Shown here in pieces: positions 1-11,189 of a DNA stretch of 64,000 nucleotides. This DNA is from JAWVFM01 sp963739355 (GTDB lineage: Bacteria > Actinomycetota > Thermoleophilia > Solirubrobacterales > 70-9): positions 806,001 to 870,000 of the forward strand of contig CAVUAD010000007.1 of the NCBI GenBank assembly GCA_963739355.1, in the 5' to 3' direction. The notes beneath the pieces are model-generated. The model was not told where the DNA came from, did not search any database, and worked only from the letters and a program-made list of their open reading frames with translations. Every line of letters starts with the position of its first letter. The first letter of the stretch is position 1. The position numbers and the translations under genes are program-made.

Positions 1-1
1 C

Positions 2-1021
2 GACGACTTCGTGGTGTTCGTCGACGAGTCCCACCAGACCATGCCCCAGATCGGCGGCATGTACGAGGGTGATCGCTCGCGGAAGACGACCCTCGTCGAC
101 TTCGGCTTCCGGCTGCCGTCGGCCCTTGACAACCGGCCATTGAAGTTCGACGAGTTCCTGGACCGCGTCGGCCAGGTGGTGATGGTCTCGGCGACCCCCG
201 GCGACTTCGAGCGCCGCTCCTCCTCGCGGATCGTCGAGCAGATCGTGCGCCCGACTGGCATCGTCGACCCCGAGGTCGAGGTCCGGGCAACGCGCAACCA
301 GATCGACGACCTGATGGAGGAGGTCCGGGCCCGCGCCGAGATCGGCGAGCGCGTCCTGGTGACCACGCTGACGAAGAAGATGGCGGAGGATCTCACCGGC
401 TACCTGCTGGAGCACGGGTTCCGGGTGCGCTACCTGCACTCCGAGGTCGACACGCTGGAGCGGATCCAGATCATCCGCGACCTGCGTCTCGGCGAGTACG
501 ACGTCCTCGTCGGCGTCAACCTCCTCCGGGAGGGATTGGACCTTCCGGAGGTCTCACTCGTCGCGATCCTGGACGCCGACAAGGAGGGCTTCCTCCGCGG
601 GGAGACCAGCCTGATCCAGACGATCGGCCGCGCCGCGCGCAACGTGAAGGGCCGCGTCCTCATGTATGCGGACAAGGAGACCGAGGCGATGCGCACGGCG
701 ATCTCCGAGACGGACCGCCGCCGCGAGATCCAGCTCGCCTACAACCGGGAGCACGGGATCACGCCGGAGACCGTCCAGAAGGGGATCTCCGAGATCTCGG
801 ACTTCCTCGCGATGGAGTCGCGCACGACGCCGTCGCGCCGGCGCCGGGTTTCGGGCGGCGACGGCAAGCCGATCAGCTCTCCGGACGAGCTCGCGAAGAT
901 GATTGTCGAGCTCGAGGAGGAGATGCTCGCGGCCGCGGAGGACCTGCGCTTCGAGGAAGCGGCGCGGATTCGAGACGAGCTGAAGGAGCTGCGCCGAGAC
1001 CTCGAGGCGATGCGGGCCTGA
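2..1021 (+). CDS. uvrB: UvrABC excinuclease subunit B, C-terminal part (5' end outside window)
   Basis: Damage-verifying helicase of nucleotide excision repair, working with UvrA and UvrC. The frame is open from base 2, so this is about the last 339 residues of a protein usually near 670. Visible are VDESHQ (helicase motif II region), SATPGDFE (motif III), the motif V/VI block with LREGLDLPEV and QTIGRAARN, and a C-terminal coiled UVR domain over the last 45 residues (FEEAARIRDELKEL) that contacts UvrC. The first codons and promoter lie outside the window. uvrA follows 4.4 kb downstream on the same strand, separated by unrelated genes. Confidence 0.97.
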   Translation, partial: DDFVVFVDESHQTMPQIGGMYEGDRSRKTTLVDFGFRLPSALDNRPLKFDEFLDRVGQVVMVSATPGDFERRSSSRIVEQIVRPTGIVDPEVEVRATRNQIDDLMEEVRARAEIGERVLVTTLTKKMAEDLTGYLLEHGFRVRYLHSEVDTLERIQIIRDLRLGEYDVLVGVNLLREGLDLPEVSLVAILDADKEGFLRGETSLIQTIGRAARNVKGRVLMYADKETEAMRTAISETDRRREIQLAYNREHGITPETVQKGISEISDFLAMESRTTPSRRRRVSGGDGKPISSPDELAKMIVELEEEMLAAAEDLRFEEAARIRDELKELRRDLEAMRA

Positions 1022-1026
1022 GCCGG

Positions 1027-1329
1027 CTAGAAGCGGTCCGCAGTGTCGAGCACGCGGGAGAAGCTGATCTGCGGCTCCCCCTGCGCTCCGCCGGCCGCCA
1101 TGACCTCCGGGACCTCCGTCTGGGCGGCGAAGAAGCCCTGGAAGGATGCCTCGTCGGGCCACTCGTCGATCACGATGAGCTCGTCGTCCGTAGCGCTGAA
1201 CAGGTGATGGATCGCCCCCGCGTCGCGGCCTTCACCCGCGATCCGCGTCAGCTGCTCTCCGTTCTCCGCCGCGTACCGCTCGAATGCTTCGACGTCGGCC
1301 TTGACTCGAAGCATCACCATCACTGACAC
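1027..1329 (-). CDS. antibiotic biosynthesis monooxygenase (ABM) domain protein
   Basis: About 100 residues with the ABM ferredoxin-like fold pattern: VSVMVMLRVKADVEAFERY at the N-terminus, then a central hydrophobic strand (DELIVIDEWPDEASFQGFF) and a short C-terminal strand. Such proteins are small heme-degrading or quinol monooxygenases, or simply stress-linked dimers; the substrate cannot be read from sequence. I chose the GTG at 1329 because GGAGG lies 8 bases before it. A longer reading frame begins at 1356, but its extra residues overlap the ribosome-binding site. It is convergent with uvrB, 5 bases away. Confidence 0.7.
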   Translation of the reverse strand: MSVMVMLRVKADVEAFERYAAENGEQLTRIAGEGRDAGAIHHLFSATDDELIVIDEWPDEASFQGFFAAQTEVPEVMAAGGAQGEPQISFSRVLDTADRF

Positions 1330-1440
1330 GTGCACCACCTCCAGTGGTCGATCCAATTTCGGCCGATTCTATGCGCACGTGGTTGCGTGCAGGTGAACGT
1401 CTTGGATCACCCGAGCGGGGCGAACATCTAGGCTGCGGTG

Positions 1441-1971
1441 ATGGCGCCTAACGACTCAGGATCGATCACCGAACAGCTCGCGACCCGCGTCCGCGAGCTC
1501 CTCCAGGGCGCCGAGGAGCAGGCGACGAAGGTGATGGAGGACGCCGAGGCCGAGGTGAAGCGGATCCGCGGGGCCGCCGCCGAGCAGGGACACAAGCTGA
1601 TCGAGGAGGCTCGCAGCGCGCTCGACGACCTCGAGGGACGCCTGGAGCCGGGGCGACCGCCCGCTTCACCCGAGCCGCCGAAGCCGCCTGCGGCGGCGCC
1701 CCCGCCTCCCAAGCCCGAGAAGGCGCCCGAACCCGAGCCCGAGGAGTCGCCCGCGAAGCCGCTCCCGGTGCCCGAGGCCGCGGTGGCCGACCCCGGCCCG
1801 CCGCCGAGCAAGGCCGCGGGAGGCGACGAGGCGGCCGCCCGGCTGGTGGCGATGAAGCTGGCGCTCGACGGAACCTCGCGCGACGACGTGCGCGCGAAGA
1901 TCGAAACCGACTACTCCGTGGCGGACCTGGACGGCGTCCTCGACGATGTGTTCGCGAAGGCGGGCCGCTAG
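1441..1971 (+). CDS. hypothetical coiled-coil, proline-rich protein
   Basis: Unrecognised protein of 176 residues in three parts. Residues 1-60 form a charged amphipathic coiled coil (QATKVMEDAEAEVKRIRGAA). Residues 65-120 are a Pro/Ala/Glu-rich spacer. The last 45 residues are a compact helical segment (KLALDGTSRDDVRAKI...LDDVFAKAGR). The coil resembles the helices of DivIVA-type or ATP-synthase b-type proteins, but I cannot assign it to either. A TAGGCT box at 1429-1434 lies 6 bases before the ATG, fitting a leaderless transcript; a GTG one codon earlier is the alternative start. Confidence 0.7.
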   Translation: MAPNDSGSITEQLATRVRELLQGAEEQATKVMEDAEAEVKRIRGAAAEQGHKLIEEARSALDDLEGRLEPGRPPASPEPPKPPAAAPPPPKPEKAPEPEPEESPAKPLPVPEAAVADPGPPPSKAAGGDEAAARLVAMKLALDGTSRDDVRAKIETDYSVADLDGVLDDVFAKAGR

Positions 1972-2037
1972 ACCCGGCGGTCGTCCCGGCCGTCGCCGCG
2001 GTCCCTCCCCCTCACGCAGCGCGGAAAGCCTCGCGCG

Positions 2038-2373
2038 ATGAGCTTCCTTCTCGACCCACCCCTCCTCGTCGCCTCAGGGGCGGTTTGCGAGGCCGTCGCG
2101 GGTGAGGACTCGCGGCGCTGCGCGATCGTCAGGGCGGCCACGGTTGCGGCCTTCGTCGGCGTGTCGGGCGCGCTGTACGCGAACGAGCCGCGGATCAGCC
2201 GCGTGTGGCCGAAGCTCGGTGCGCGTTCCGGCCGGGAGTTCATGCTCACCTCGGGCCTTGCGCGCGTCGACGAGTCCCGCATCTCCACACGTCAGCATCT
2301 CGCCGCCCTCTCGCTCTTCGCGCTCTACCCGGCGTGGTTCGAGCTCGGTCGGGCCCTGGCGCGAGCGACATAG
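2038..2373 (+). CDS. hypothetical small membrane protein upstream of the GMC oxidase
   Basis: Protein of 111 residues with two likely membrane segments: residues about 27-46 (IVRAATVAAFVGVSGALYAN) and about 88-107 (HLAALSLFALYPAWFELGRA). No family recognised. It ends 2 bases before the GMC oxidase start, so the two are very probably co-transcribed, and it could anchor or assist that enzyme. That role is an inference from spacing only. Confidence 0.6.
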   Translation: MSFLLDPPLLVASGAVCEAVAGEDSRRCAIVRAATVAAFVGVSGALYANEPRISRVWPKLGARSGREFMLTSGLARVDESRISTRQHLAALSLFALYPAWFELGRALARAT

Positions 2374-2375
2374 GC

Positions 2376-4211
2376 GTGTCCGCGCTGGCAGATGCCGCCG
2401 CCGCCCTGCTGCCTCCCGAGCACGGCGGCCCCCGGCCGGATCGCGTCGCCGCGGTCGCCCGGCGCCTCATCGCGCGCATGCCCGCAACTCAGCAAGTGGC
2501 GCTCGGCGCCGCCCTCGCGTCGCTCGAGGCCGCCTCTCTGGTCCGGAGGGGCCGCCTGCTCGGATCCCTCGATCCTCGTGCGCGAGCCGCCGTTCTCGAG
2601 TCGGTCCTGCGAGTCGGGCCCGCAGGCGCAGGGGCTCTGGATGCGGTCAAGACGCTCGTGCTCATGGCGGCCGGCGCCGACGAGTTCGCTCCGGAAATCG
2701 CGGCGACGGCCCGCAGAGCAGAGCCGGCGCGCCCGGACGCCGATCTCACCGTCGTTCCGGCTTCGGAGCTGGCATCGGGCGCCGGATATGACGCGATCAT
2801 CGTCGGCTCGGGCGCGGGAGGCGCGTACGCCGCGCGGGCCCTTGCCCGCGCGGGGCACTCCGTCCTGGTGGTCGAGGAGGGAGAACGATGGGACGTCGCC
2901 AGGATCCGGTCCTCACACCCGATCGAGCGATTCGCGTCGCTCTACCGCGACGGAGGCGCGACCGTGGCGCTCGGGTTCCCTCCGGTGGCGCTGCCACTCG
3001 GACGCGCGGTCGGCGGCACCACGGTGATCAACTCGGGGACCTGCTTCCGCACGCCCCCCGACGTCGCGCGGCATTGGCGCAACGCGCACGGGCTGCGGCT
3101 GGCCGAGGACGGGTACGATGAGCGCCTCGACGAGGTTGAGCGCACCCTGGAGATCGCGCCCGTTCCGGCGGACGTCATGGGCAGGAACGGCAAGCTCGTG
3201 CTCGCCGGCGCCGCGAAGCTCGGGTGGAGCTCCGGCCCGCTTCGCCGCAACGCTCCCGGCTGCCGTGGGGCGTGTCAGTGCGCGATCGGGTGTCCGAACA
3301 ACGCCAAGCTCGGCGTTCACCTGAGCGTTCTGCCCGAGGCGTGCCGCCACGGCGCGATCATCGTCTCCGGCGCGCGCGCGGAGCGAGTGCTCTCGAGCGA
3401 CGGCGCCGCGACCGGAGTCCTGGTTCGCCGCGGCGACGGGAGCAGGATCGAGCTGCGCGCGCCGCGCGTGGTCGTCGCGTGCGGCGCGGTCGAGACGCCC
3501 CCGCTCATTCGCCGAAGCGGGCTGGGCGGCCACCCGCGCCTCGGTCGCGGGCTCTCCGTCCATCCGGCGCTCGGCGTGACCGGCCGGTTCGCCGAGCCGG
3601 TCATGGCATGGCAAGGGGTGTTGCAGAGCGCCGGCGTCGAGGAGCTTCACGAGGATCGCGGGATCATGCTCGAGGCGACGTCGACGCCGCCCGGCATGGG
3701 TTCGATGATCACGCCAGGCGTCGGTTCCGCGCTCGTCGAGCGGATTGCCGATGCGTCGCACGTGGCGACCCTCGGCGCGATGATCGCGGACGCCCCCTCC
3801 GGCCGGGTGCTCGGGTCGGGACGTCCGGTGGTCACGTACCGGCTGTCCCGTCCCGACCGCGCGCGGCTGGTCGAAGCGCTGGGCGCTGCGGCTCGCGTGA
3901 TGCTCGCCGCGGGCGCGGAGCGGGTCGAGCTCGGCGGCGGCGCTCCCGAGGTGCGCGCCGAGGACGATCTGGAGGCGGCGATCTCGAGAGTGGACACCCG
4001 CCGGCTTCACCTGGCCGCGTTCCACCCGACGGGGAGCGCCGCCGCGGGCGGGGTCTCCGCCCGCCACCCCGTCACCGAGGCCGGCGCCCTGCGAGGGGTA
4101 CGCGGAGTGTGGGTTGCCGACGGCTCGATCCTCCCAAGCTGTCCGGGTGTGAACCCGCAGGTTTCGATCATGGCGCTGGCGGGCGCGGTCGGCGAGCACG
4201 CGGCGGCCTGA
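2376..4211 (+). CDS. GMC-family FAD oxidoreductase (long-chain alcohol oxidase-like)
   Basis: Flavoprotein of about 611 residues that should oxidise an alcohol. Residues 1-120 are a helical N-terminal region as in FAO-type long-chain alcohol oxidases. The Rossmann FAD motif is IIVGSGAGGAYAARALARAG near residue 140. The Cys-rich stretch CRGACQCAIGCPNNAK near 300 is typical of the FAO branch. The C-terminal FAD/active-site region holds HPTGSAAAG and PGVNPQVSIMALA. The GTG at 2376, just after the upstream stop, is preferred over an open frame reaching 2205, because that frame overlaps the upstream gene and its extension is Arg-rich shadow sequence. The MFS gene overlaps its stop codon. Confidence 0.88.
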   Translation: MSALADAAAALLPPEHGGPRPDRVAAVARRLIARMPATQQVALGAALASLEAASLVRRGRLLGSLDPRARAAVLESVLRVGPAGAGALDAVKTLVLMAAGADEFAPEIAATARRAEPARPDADLTVVPASELASGAGYDAIIVGSGAGGAYAARALARAGHSVLVVEEGERWDVARIRSSHPIERFASLYRDGGATVALGFPPVALPLGRAVGGTTVINSGTCFRTPPDVARHWRNAHGLRLAEDGYDERLDEVERTLEIAPVPADVMGRNGKLVLAGAAKLGWSSGPLRRNAPGCRGACQCAIGCPNNAKLGVHLSVLPEACRHGAIIVSGARAERVLSSDGAATGVLVRRGDGSRIELRAPRVVVACGAVETPPLIRRSGLGGHPRLGRGLSVHPALGVTGRFAEPVMAWQGVLQSAGVEELHEDRGIMLEATSTPPGMGSMITPGVGSALVERIADASHVATLGAMIADAPSGRVLGSGRPVVTYRLSRPDRARLVEALGAAARVMLAAGAERVELGGGAPEVRAEDDLEAAISRVDTRRLHLAAFHPTGSAAAGGVSARHPVTEAGALRGVRGVWVADGSILPSCPGVNPQVSIMALAGAVGEHAAA

Positions 4212-5404
4212 TGATCCCCGCCGCCTACCGGCCGCTCCTCGCGATGCGCGAGGCGCGACTCCCGCTGATCGGTACGACGATCGGCCGGTTGCCGCTTGGG
4301 GCGATCGGCCTCGCGGTGATCCTCCTCGTTCACGGCACGACCGGTTCCTACGCGCAGGCGGGTGTCGCCGACGCGGCGGTGACGATCGGGGCGGCAATCG
4401 GCCTCCCGGTCCAGGGCCGGATCATCGACCGGACCGGGCAGACGTTCATGCTCGGCCTCACCCAGATCGTCAGTGCCGCCTCCGCCACGGGCCTCCTGAT
4501 CAGCGCGCATGCGCACGCGGAGCTTGGGGTCGTGGTCAGCTTTGCGTTCGTCTTCGGTGCATTCGTGCCGCCCCTCTCGCTGTGCATGCGAGGCCTCTGG
4601 GGATCCCTCATCGAGGACGGACCGCGTCGCCAGTCCGCGTACGCGCTCGACGCGGTGCTGCTCGAGATCGCGTTCATCGTCGGTCCGCTGCTCACGGCCC
4701 TCGCGGTGGCGGTTGCCTCGCCGGCCGCTGCCATCGTGCTGAGCGTCTTCCTCGAGACCGCCGGAGCCTCGATGCTCATGGCGTCTGCGGCCTCGCGTCG
4801 CTGGCGAGGCGGAGGCGGTCCGATCCATTGGGCCGGTCCGCTTCGTTCTCGCGGGGTGAGGCTGCTGGGGCTCACCGGCGCCTGCTTTGGCTTTGGAATC
4901 GGAGCGTTGATGCTGGCGCTCACGGCCTTCGCCACCAGCGAGGGAGCCCGCGCGGCCGCCGGGGTGCTGATCGCCGTGCAATCCCTGGCGAGCCTGATCG
5001 GCGGCCTCTGGTACGGCTCGCGAGTCTGGACCGTTGCGCTCGAGCGGCGCTACTACATCGCGTTCGGCGTCATGGGCCTGACGTATCTGCCGCTGGTCGC
5101 GGGCTGGTCGATTGCCTCGATGGCGGTCCTCATCGCGTTCACGGGTCTGGCGCTGGCGCCTGCCTCGGCCATCGAGTACTCCCTGATCGACCGAACCGCC
5201 CCCGCGGGATCGTCGACCGAGGCGTTCGCGTGGCTCACCACGGCCACGATCTTCGGCGTCGGCATCGGCGAGGCCGTCTGCGGCTCGATCGTGAACAACG
5301 GGCACGTGCGCCTGGGCCTGCTGCTTGCCACGGCCGGTGCGATCGCCGCGGGAATCGCCGCCTACGCGGGGCGTCGCACCTTGGCGCCCGAGCCCGCGTC
5401 CTGA
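4211..5404 (+). CDS. MFS transporter
   Basis: Integral membrane protein of 397 residues with about 12 hydrophobic segments, a short linker after TM2 with a weak MFS motif (GRIIDRTGQTFMLG), and a central loop near residues 190-215 between two six-helix halves. It resembles small actinobacterial MFS proteins of unknown substrate. Its ATG shares the last base of the GMC oxidase stop codon (TGATG), so the two are translationally coupled; export or import of a compound tied to that oxidase is plausible but unproven. Confidence 0.85.
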   Translation: MIPAAYRPLLAMREARLPLIGTTIGRLPLGAIGLAVILLVHGTTGSYAQAGVADAAVTIGAAIGLPVQGRIIDRTGQTFMLGLTQIVSAASATGLLISAHAHAELGVVVSFAFVFGAFVPPLSLCMRGLWGSLIEDGPRRQSAYALDAVLLEIAFIVGPLLTALAVAVASPAAAIVLSVFLETAGASMLMASAASRRWRGGGGPIHWAGPLRSRGVRLLGLTGACFGFGIGALMLALTAFATSEGARAAAGVLIAVQSLASLIGGLWYGSRVWTVALERRYYIAFGVMGLTYLPLVAGWSIASMAVLIAFTGLALAPASAIEYSLIDRTAPAGSSTEAFAWLTTATIFGVGIGEAVCGSIVNNGHVRLGLLLATAGAIAAGIAAYAGRRTLAPEPAS

Positions 5405-5413
5405 GCCCCGCTG

Positions 5414-5427
5414 GGAACGCCTGTTCG
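5414..5427 (+). promoter_or_regulatory. LexA (SOS) box and promoter of uvrA
   Basis: GGAAC-GCCT-GTTCG matches the Gram-positive SOS box CGAAC-N4-GTTCG in 9 of 10 fixed positions. A -10 box TACAAT lies at 5433-5438, and the uvrA ATG follows 9 bases later, so the transcript would be leaderless or nearly so. The box sits just upstream of the -10 hexamer, where bound LexA would block RNA polymerase. The motif is seen; regulation is inferred from SOS control of uvrA in many bacteria. Confidence 0.75.
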
Positions 5428-5447
5428 GTCCGTACAATCGCTCGCCG

Positions 5448-8390
<2,943 letters not shown>

Positions 8391-8399
8391 ATCGTCTGG

Positions 8400-8516
8400 C
8401 TAGGGCGAGAGCCCGAACCCGTCGGTCACGAACCAGGCGATCACGAACGCCGTGCCGCCGAGGATGATCACCCAGTAGTGCCAGTACCCGCCGAAGCGGC
8501 GCTTGTGGATCGTCAC
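8400..8516 (-). CDS. 38-residue single-span membrane protein, coupled to the upstream gene
   Basis: Small open frame of 38 codons. Its GTG overlaps the stop of the preceding minus-strand gene in a GTGA. The product starts VTIHKRRFGGYWHYW, then has a hydrophobic stretch (WVIILGGTAFVIAWFV) of one membrane span, and ends TDGFGLSP. Positive residues before the span suggest the N-terminus is cytoplasmic. The tight overlap and clean membrane topology argue for a real gene. No family recognised. It ends 9 bases after the convergent uvrA stop. Confidence 0.55.
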   Translation of the reverse strand: MTIHKRRFGGYWHYWVIILGGTAFVIAWFVTDGFGLSP

Positions 8517-8998
8517 GCCGTTCCGCCCGGGGCGCCGAGCTTCTCCATGACCTCGAGGCTCCACGGGTCGTCCTGCACGCCCGCGCCGACCATGCGGATC
8601 TTCTCGTCCTCGTCGGGCGACTCCACCGTGAGTGCCGTCATGTTTCCGGCCTTTTCGGCCGAGCAGCGCAGCGCGGTCCGTTCCCAGACGGCGATCTCGT
8701 CCTTGACCCTGTAGTTGCGGCCCTTGTACTTCCAGCTGAAGGCGTAGAGCTTGGACGGCGTCACGGCGAGCATGACCTTGTCCGGCATGCCGCCGGAGCG
8801 CTTCTTGCGCATCATGTTGACCGCCGCGTAGGGCAGCCCGCCGCCCATCTTGGAGGCGGCGTAGCTGGCGCCGAAGCCGCCGCGGCGGAACATTCCGACC
8901 GCCTCGACCTCCTCGCCACCACAGTGCGGCGTCACCTCTTCGAGCAGCTTCGCCTTGTACTCCGCGAGCTGCTCCTCACTGGCCTGAAACAACGCCAC
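8513..8998 (-). CDS. conserved hypothetical protein (161 aa)
   Basis: Soluble protein of 161 residues. The N-terminal third is helical (EEQLAEYKAKLLEEVTP). A Gly-rich segment follows (GGFGASYAASKMGGGLPYAA). The C-terminal half looks like an all-beta PH-like fold (VMLAVTPSKLYAFSWKYKG...VWERTALRC). I do not recognise the family. The GTG start is preceded by a clear ribosome-binding site (GGAGAGGAG). It lies divergent from the acetyltransferase gene and is translationally coupled to the 38-codon membrane gene downstream. Confidence 0.75.
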   Translation of the reverse strand: MALFQASEEQLAEYKAKLLEEVTPHCGGEEVEAVGMFRRGGFGASYAASKMGGGLPYAAVNMMRKKRSGGMPDKVMLAVTPSKLYAFSWKYKGRNYRVKDEIAVWERTALRCSAEKAGNMTALTVESPDEDEKIRMVGAGVQDDPWSLEVMEKLGAPGGTA

Positions 8999-9109
8999 CC
9001 TGGCTCTCCTCTCCGATCGACTTGGAAGTTGGGGCGAGCCTAAGGCCGCGCGGGCTGGTTGTCAGTATCGGCGTGGTCTCGATCCGGTCTCATCTGAAAC
9101 CCTCCAGGA

Positions 9110-9703
9110 GTGACCGAGCTTTCCGGACGCGAGCTGTGGCGGGCGAAGCGCGACTGGTACGAGCGCAACCACACACCCGAGGCGGTCGAGCGCATCGACG
9201 CCCACATGATCGAGGCCGGCGCCTACGTCCGCCACCCGATCGAGGGCGAGGTGCTCGAGGGCCTCGACTCAGGGCGGCTCGAGGTGGGGGAGGGCTCCCA
9301 CTTCGAGCCCGGGTGCTGGATCACGCTGGCGCCCGAGGCGCGGATCTCGATCGGCCGCGATTGCTGGCTCAACCGCAACGTGATGCTCGCCTGCCTCGAA
9401 CGGATCGACATCGGCGACCACGTGATGTTCGCCAACGGCTGCTTCGTCGGCGACTCCGACCACCGCTACGCGGACCGCTCCCGGCCGATCACGGTCCAGG
9501 GGTTCGAGCCGCGCGGCCCCGTGAAGATCGGCTCGAACTGCTGGTTCGGCGCGAACTGCGTGGTCACGGGCGGCATCGAGATCGGCAAACGCTGCGTGAT
9601 CGGCGCCAACTCGGTCGTCACGAAGAGCCTGCCGCCGGGTGTCATTGCCGCCGGAGCGCCCGCCAAGGTCCTGCGCGAGATCGAGTTCGACGACGGAGCG
9701 TAG
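9110..9703 (+). CDS. left-handed beta-helix acyltransferase (maltose/galactoside acetyltransferase type)
   Basis: Protein of 197 residues with hexapeptide repeats of the LbH fold from about residue 60 (ISIGRDCWLNRNVML, IDIGDHVMFANGCFVG, VKIGSNCWFGANCVVTGG, IEIGKRCVIGANSVV) and the catalytic-type His in GDSDHRYAD. The PGVIAAGAPAKVLR ending is typical of NodL/LacA-like sugar O-acetyltransferases, which move acetyl from acetyl-CoA to a sugar or xenobiotic. The GTG at 9110 is the only start that keeps the N-terminal helix; it overlaps an AGGAG, so initiation may be leaderless. Substrate unknown. Confidence 0.88.
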   Translation: MTELSGRELWRAKRDWYERNHTPEAVERIDAHMIEAGAYVRHPIEGEVLEGLDSGRLEVGEGSHFEPGCWITLAPEARISIGRDCWLNRNVMLACLERIDIGDHVMFANGCFVGDSDHRYADRSRPITVQGFEPRGPVKIGSNCWFGANCVVTGGIEIGKRCVIGANSVVTKSLPPGVIAAGAPAKVLREIEFDDGA

Positions 9704-9734
9704 GAGTGACACTGGGCAGCGAGGGAGCTGAGTT

Positions 9735-10307
9735 ATGAGCGCCGCCGGCAGGCCCGTGCACCATTTGGTCCCTCAGAGGGGACCAAGGAGCGCATTCGCG
9801 GCTGGAGTGCTTGCGCTGGCCGTTGCGCTGACGGCCGCCGGCTGCGGCGGCGGGGGCTCCTCCTCGTCGACTCCGTCCTCCACCTCCGCCGACCGAACGT
9901 CGTCGGCCGAGGTGAGCACGTCCACCGCCAACACGACGTCCACGGCCAAGCACGGCCTCCCGCCACTCAAGAAGAAGCTCCTCAACCCACCGTCGCCAGC
10001 CGATGCCGTGCAGCTCGCGCTCACCAGTCCTCCCCGTGATGCAGCTTTGGTCTGTCGCTTCTATTCGGACGCGCTCCTGAAATCCGCCTACGGAGACGTC
10101 AACGGCTGCGTCGCGGCGATCAAGTCCGGGGGCAGCGCCAAGTCGGCAAAGATCGTCTCTTCGAAGACGTCGGGCTCGACCGCGACGGTGATCGCGGTCC
10201 CGTCCGGCGGGCCCAGCTCCGGTGAGAGGCTGACCTACACGCTGGTCATGGAAAACGGCAGCTGGCGCCTCGACCAGGTGAAGTCCAACGTGAAGGTCGG
10301 GCCGTGA
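9735..10307 (+). CDS. putative lipoprotein
   Basis: Residues 14-37 form a lipoprotein signal peptide ending in the lipobox LTAAGC, with acylated Cys37. A low-complexity Ser/Thr linker follows, then a globular domain from about residue 85 (PSPADAVQLALTSPPRDAALVC), with the later stretch YTLVMENGSWRLDQVK typical of NTF2-like extracytoplasmic domains. The gene has a good ribosome-binding site (GAGGGAG). The DUF1028 gene starts within its last codon (GTGA), so the two are coupled. Function unknown. Confidence 0.75.
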   Translation: MSAAGRPVHHLVPQRGPRSAFAAGVLALAVALTAAGCGGGGSSSSTPSSTSADRTSSAEVSTSTANTTSTAKHGLPPLKKKLLNPPSPADAVQLALTSPPRDAALVCRFYSDALLKSAYGDVNGCVAAIKSGGSAKSAKIVSSKTSGSTATVIAVPSGGPSSGERLTYTLVMENGSWRLDQVKSNVKVGP

Positions 10308-11185
10308 CCTACTCCATCGTCGCCCGCGATCCGGTCAGCGGCGAGCTCGGCGTCGCGGTGCAATCGCACTGGTTCTCGGTGGGCTCCGTGGTGACCTGGG
10401 CGCGGGCCGGGGTCGGCGCCGTCGCGACGCAGTCGATCGCCGAGCCCGCCTACGGGCCGCGGCTCCTGGACCGGCTGGAGAAGGGGGAGAGCCCGGAGGC
10501 CGCGCTCGCGGCCGAGACGCAGGCCGACAGCGGCGCCCGCGTGCGCCAGGTCGGCGTGGTCGACTCCGCGGGAGCGGTCGCGGCGCACAGCGGCGCGGGC
10601 TGCATCCCGGACGCCGGCGACGTCCAGGGCGAGGGCTTCAGCGTGCAAGCGAACATGATGGCCGGGCCGGCGGTGTGGCCGGCGATGGCGGAGGCGTTCG
10701 GCGCCGCGGAGGGGTCGCTCGCCGACCGTCTGCTCGCCACCCTGCGCGCCGGCGAGGCGGCGGGAGGCGACGTGCGGGGCCGCCAGTCGGCGGCGCTCCT
10801 CGTGGTGCCCCCCGACGGCGAGCCGTGGCGGAGGACCGTCGAGCTGCGGGTGGAGGACTCGCCGGAGCCGCTGGACGAGCTTGCTCGCGTCCTGGCGCTC
10901 AACGCCGCGTACAAGCTCACGTCGCAGGCTGAGGACGCCGGTGCTGCTGGCGACCACGAGCGGGCCGGGGAGCTCTTCGCCGCCGCCCTCGCGCTGGCGC
11001 CCGACAACGCCGAGCTCATGTTCTGGGGCGGTCTGGGCCTGGCGCAGGAGAACCTCGATGCAGGGGCGGAGCTCGTCCGCCAGGCGATCGATCGCCACGC
11101 CGGCTGGGCCACCCTTCTCGAGCGCCTCGAGCCGGACATGGCCCCGGCAGCCGCCGCGGTCCGCGAGCAGCTGGGGATCTCCTGA
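10304..11185 (+). CDS. DUF1028 family protein (putative Ntn-hydrolase fold)
   Basis: Begins MTYSIVARDPVSGELGVAVQ, the classic DUF1028 start, where the Thr/Ser after Met is thought to be the nucleophile of an Ntn-hydrolase-like fold. GAVATQSIAEPAYGPR and AAHSGAGCIP are also family motifs. The last 70 residues (AGDHERAGELFAAALALAPDNAELMFWGGLGLAQ) form a TPR-like helical hairpin. Proteins of this family are often annotated only as uncharacterised. It overlaps the lipoprotein gene by 4 bases and is convergent with panB. Confidence 0.88.
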   Translation: MTYSIVARDPVSGELGVAVQSHWFSVGSVVTWARAGVGAVATQSIAEPAYGPRLLDRLEKGESPEAALAAETQADSGARVRQVGVVDSAGAVAAHSGAGCIPDAGDVQGEGFSVQANMMAGPAVWPAMAEAFGAAEGSLADRLLATLRAGEAAGGDVRGRQSAALLVVPPDGEPWRRTVELRVEDSPEPLDELARVLALNAAYKLTSQAEDAGAAGDHERAGELFAAALALAPDNAELMFWGGLGLAQENLDAGAELVRQAIDRHAGWATLLERLEPDMAPAAAAVREQLGIS

Positions 11186-11189
11186 GCCG

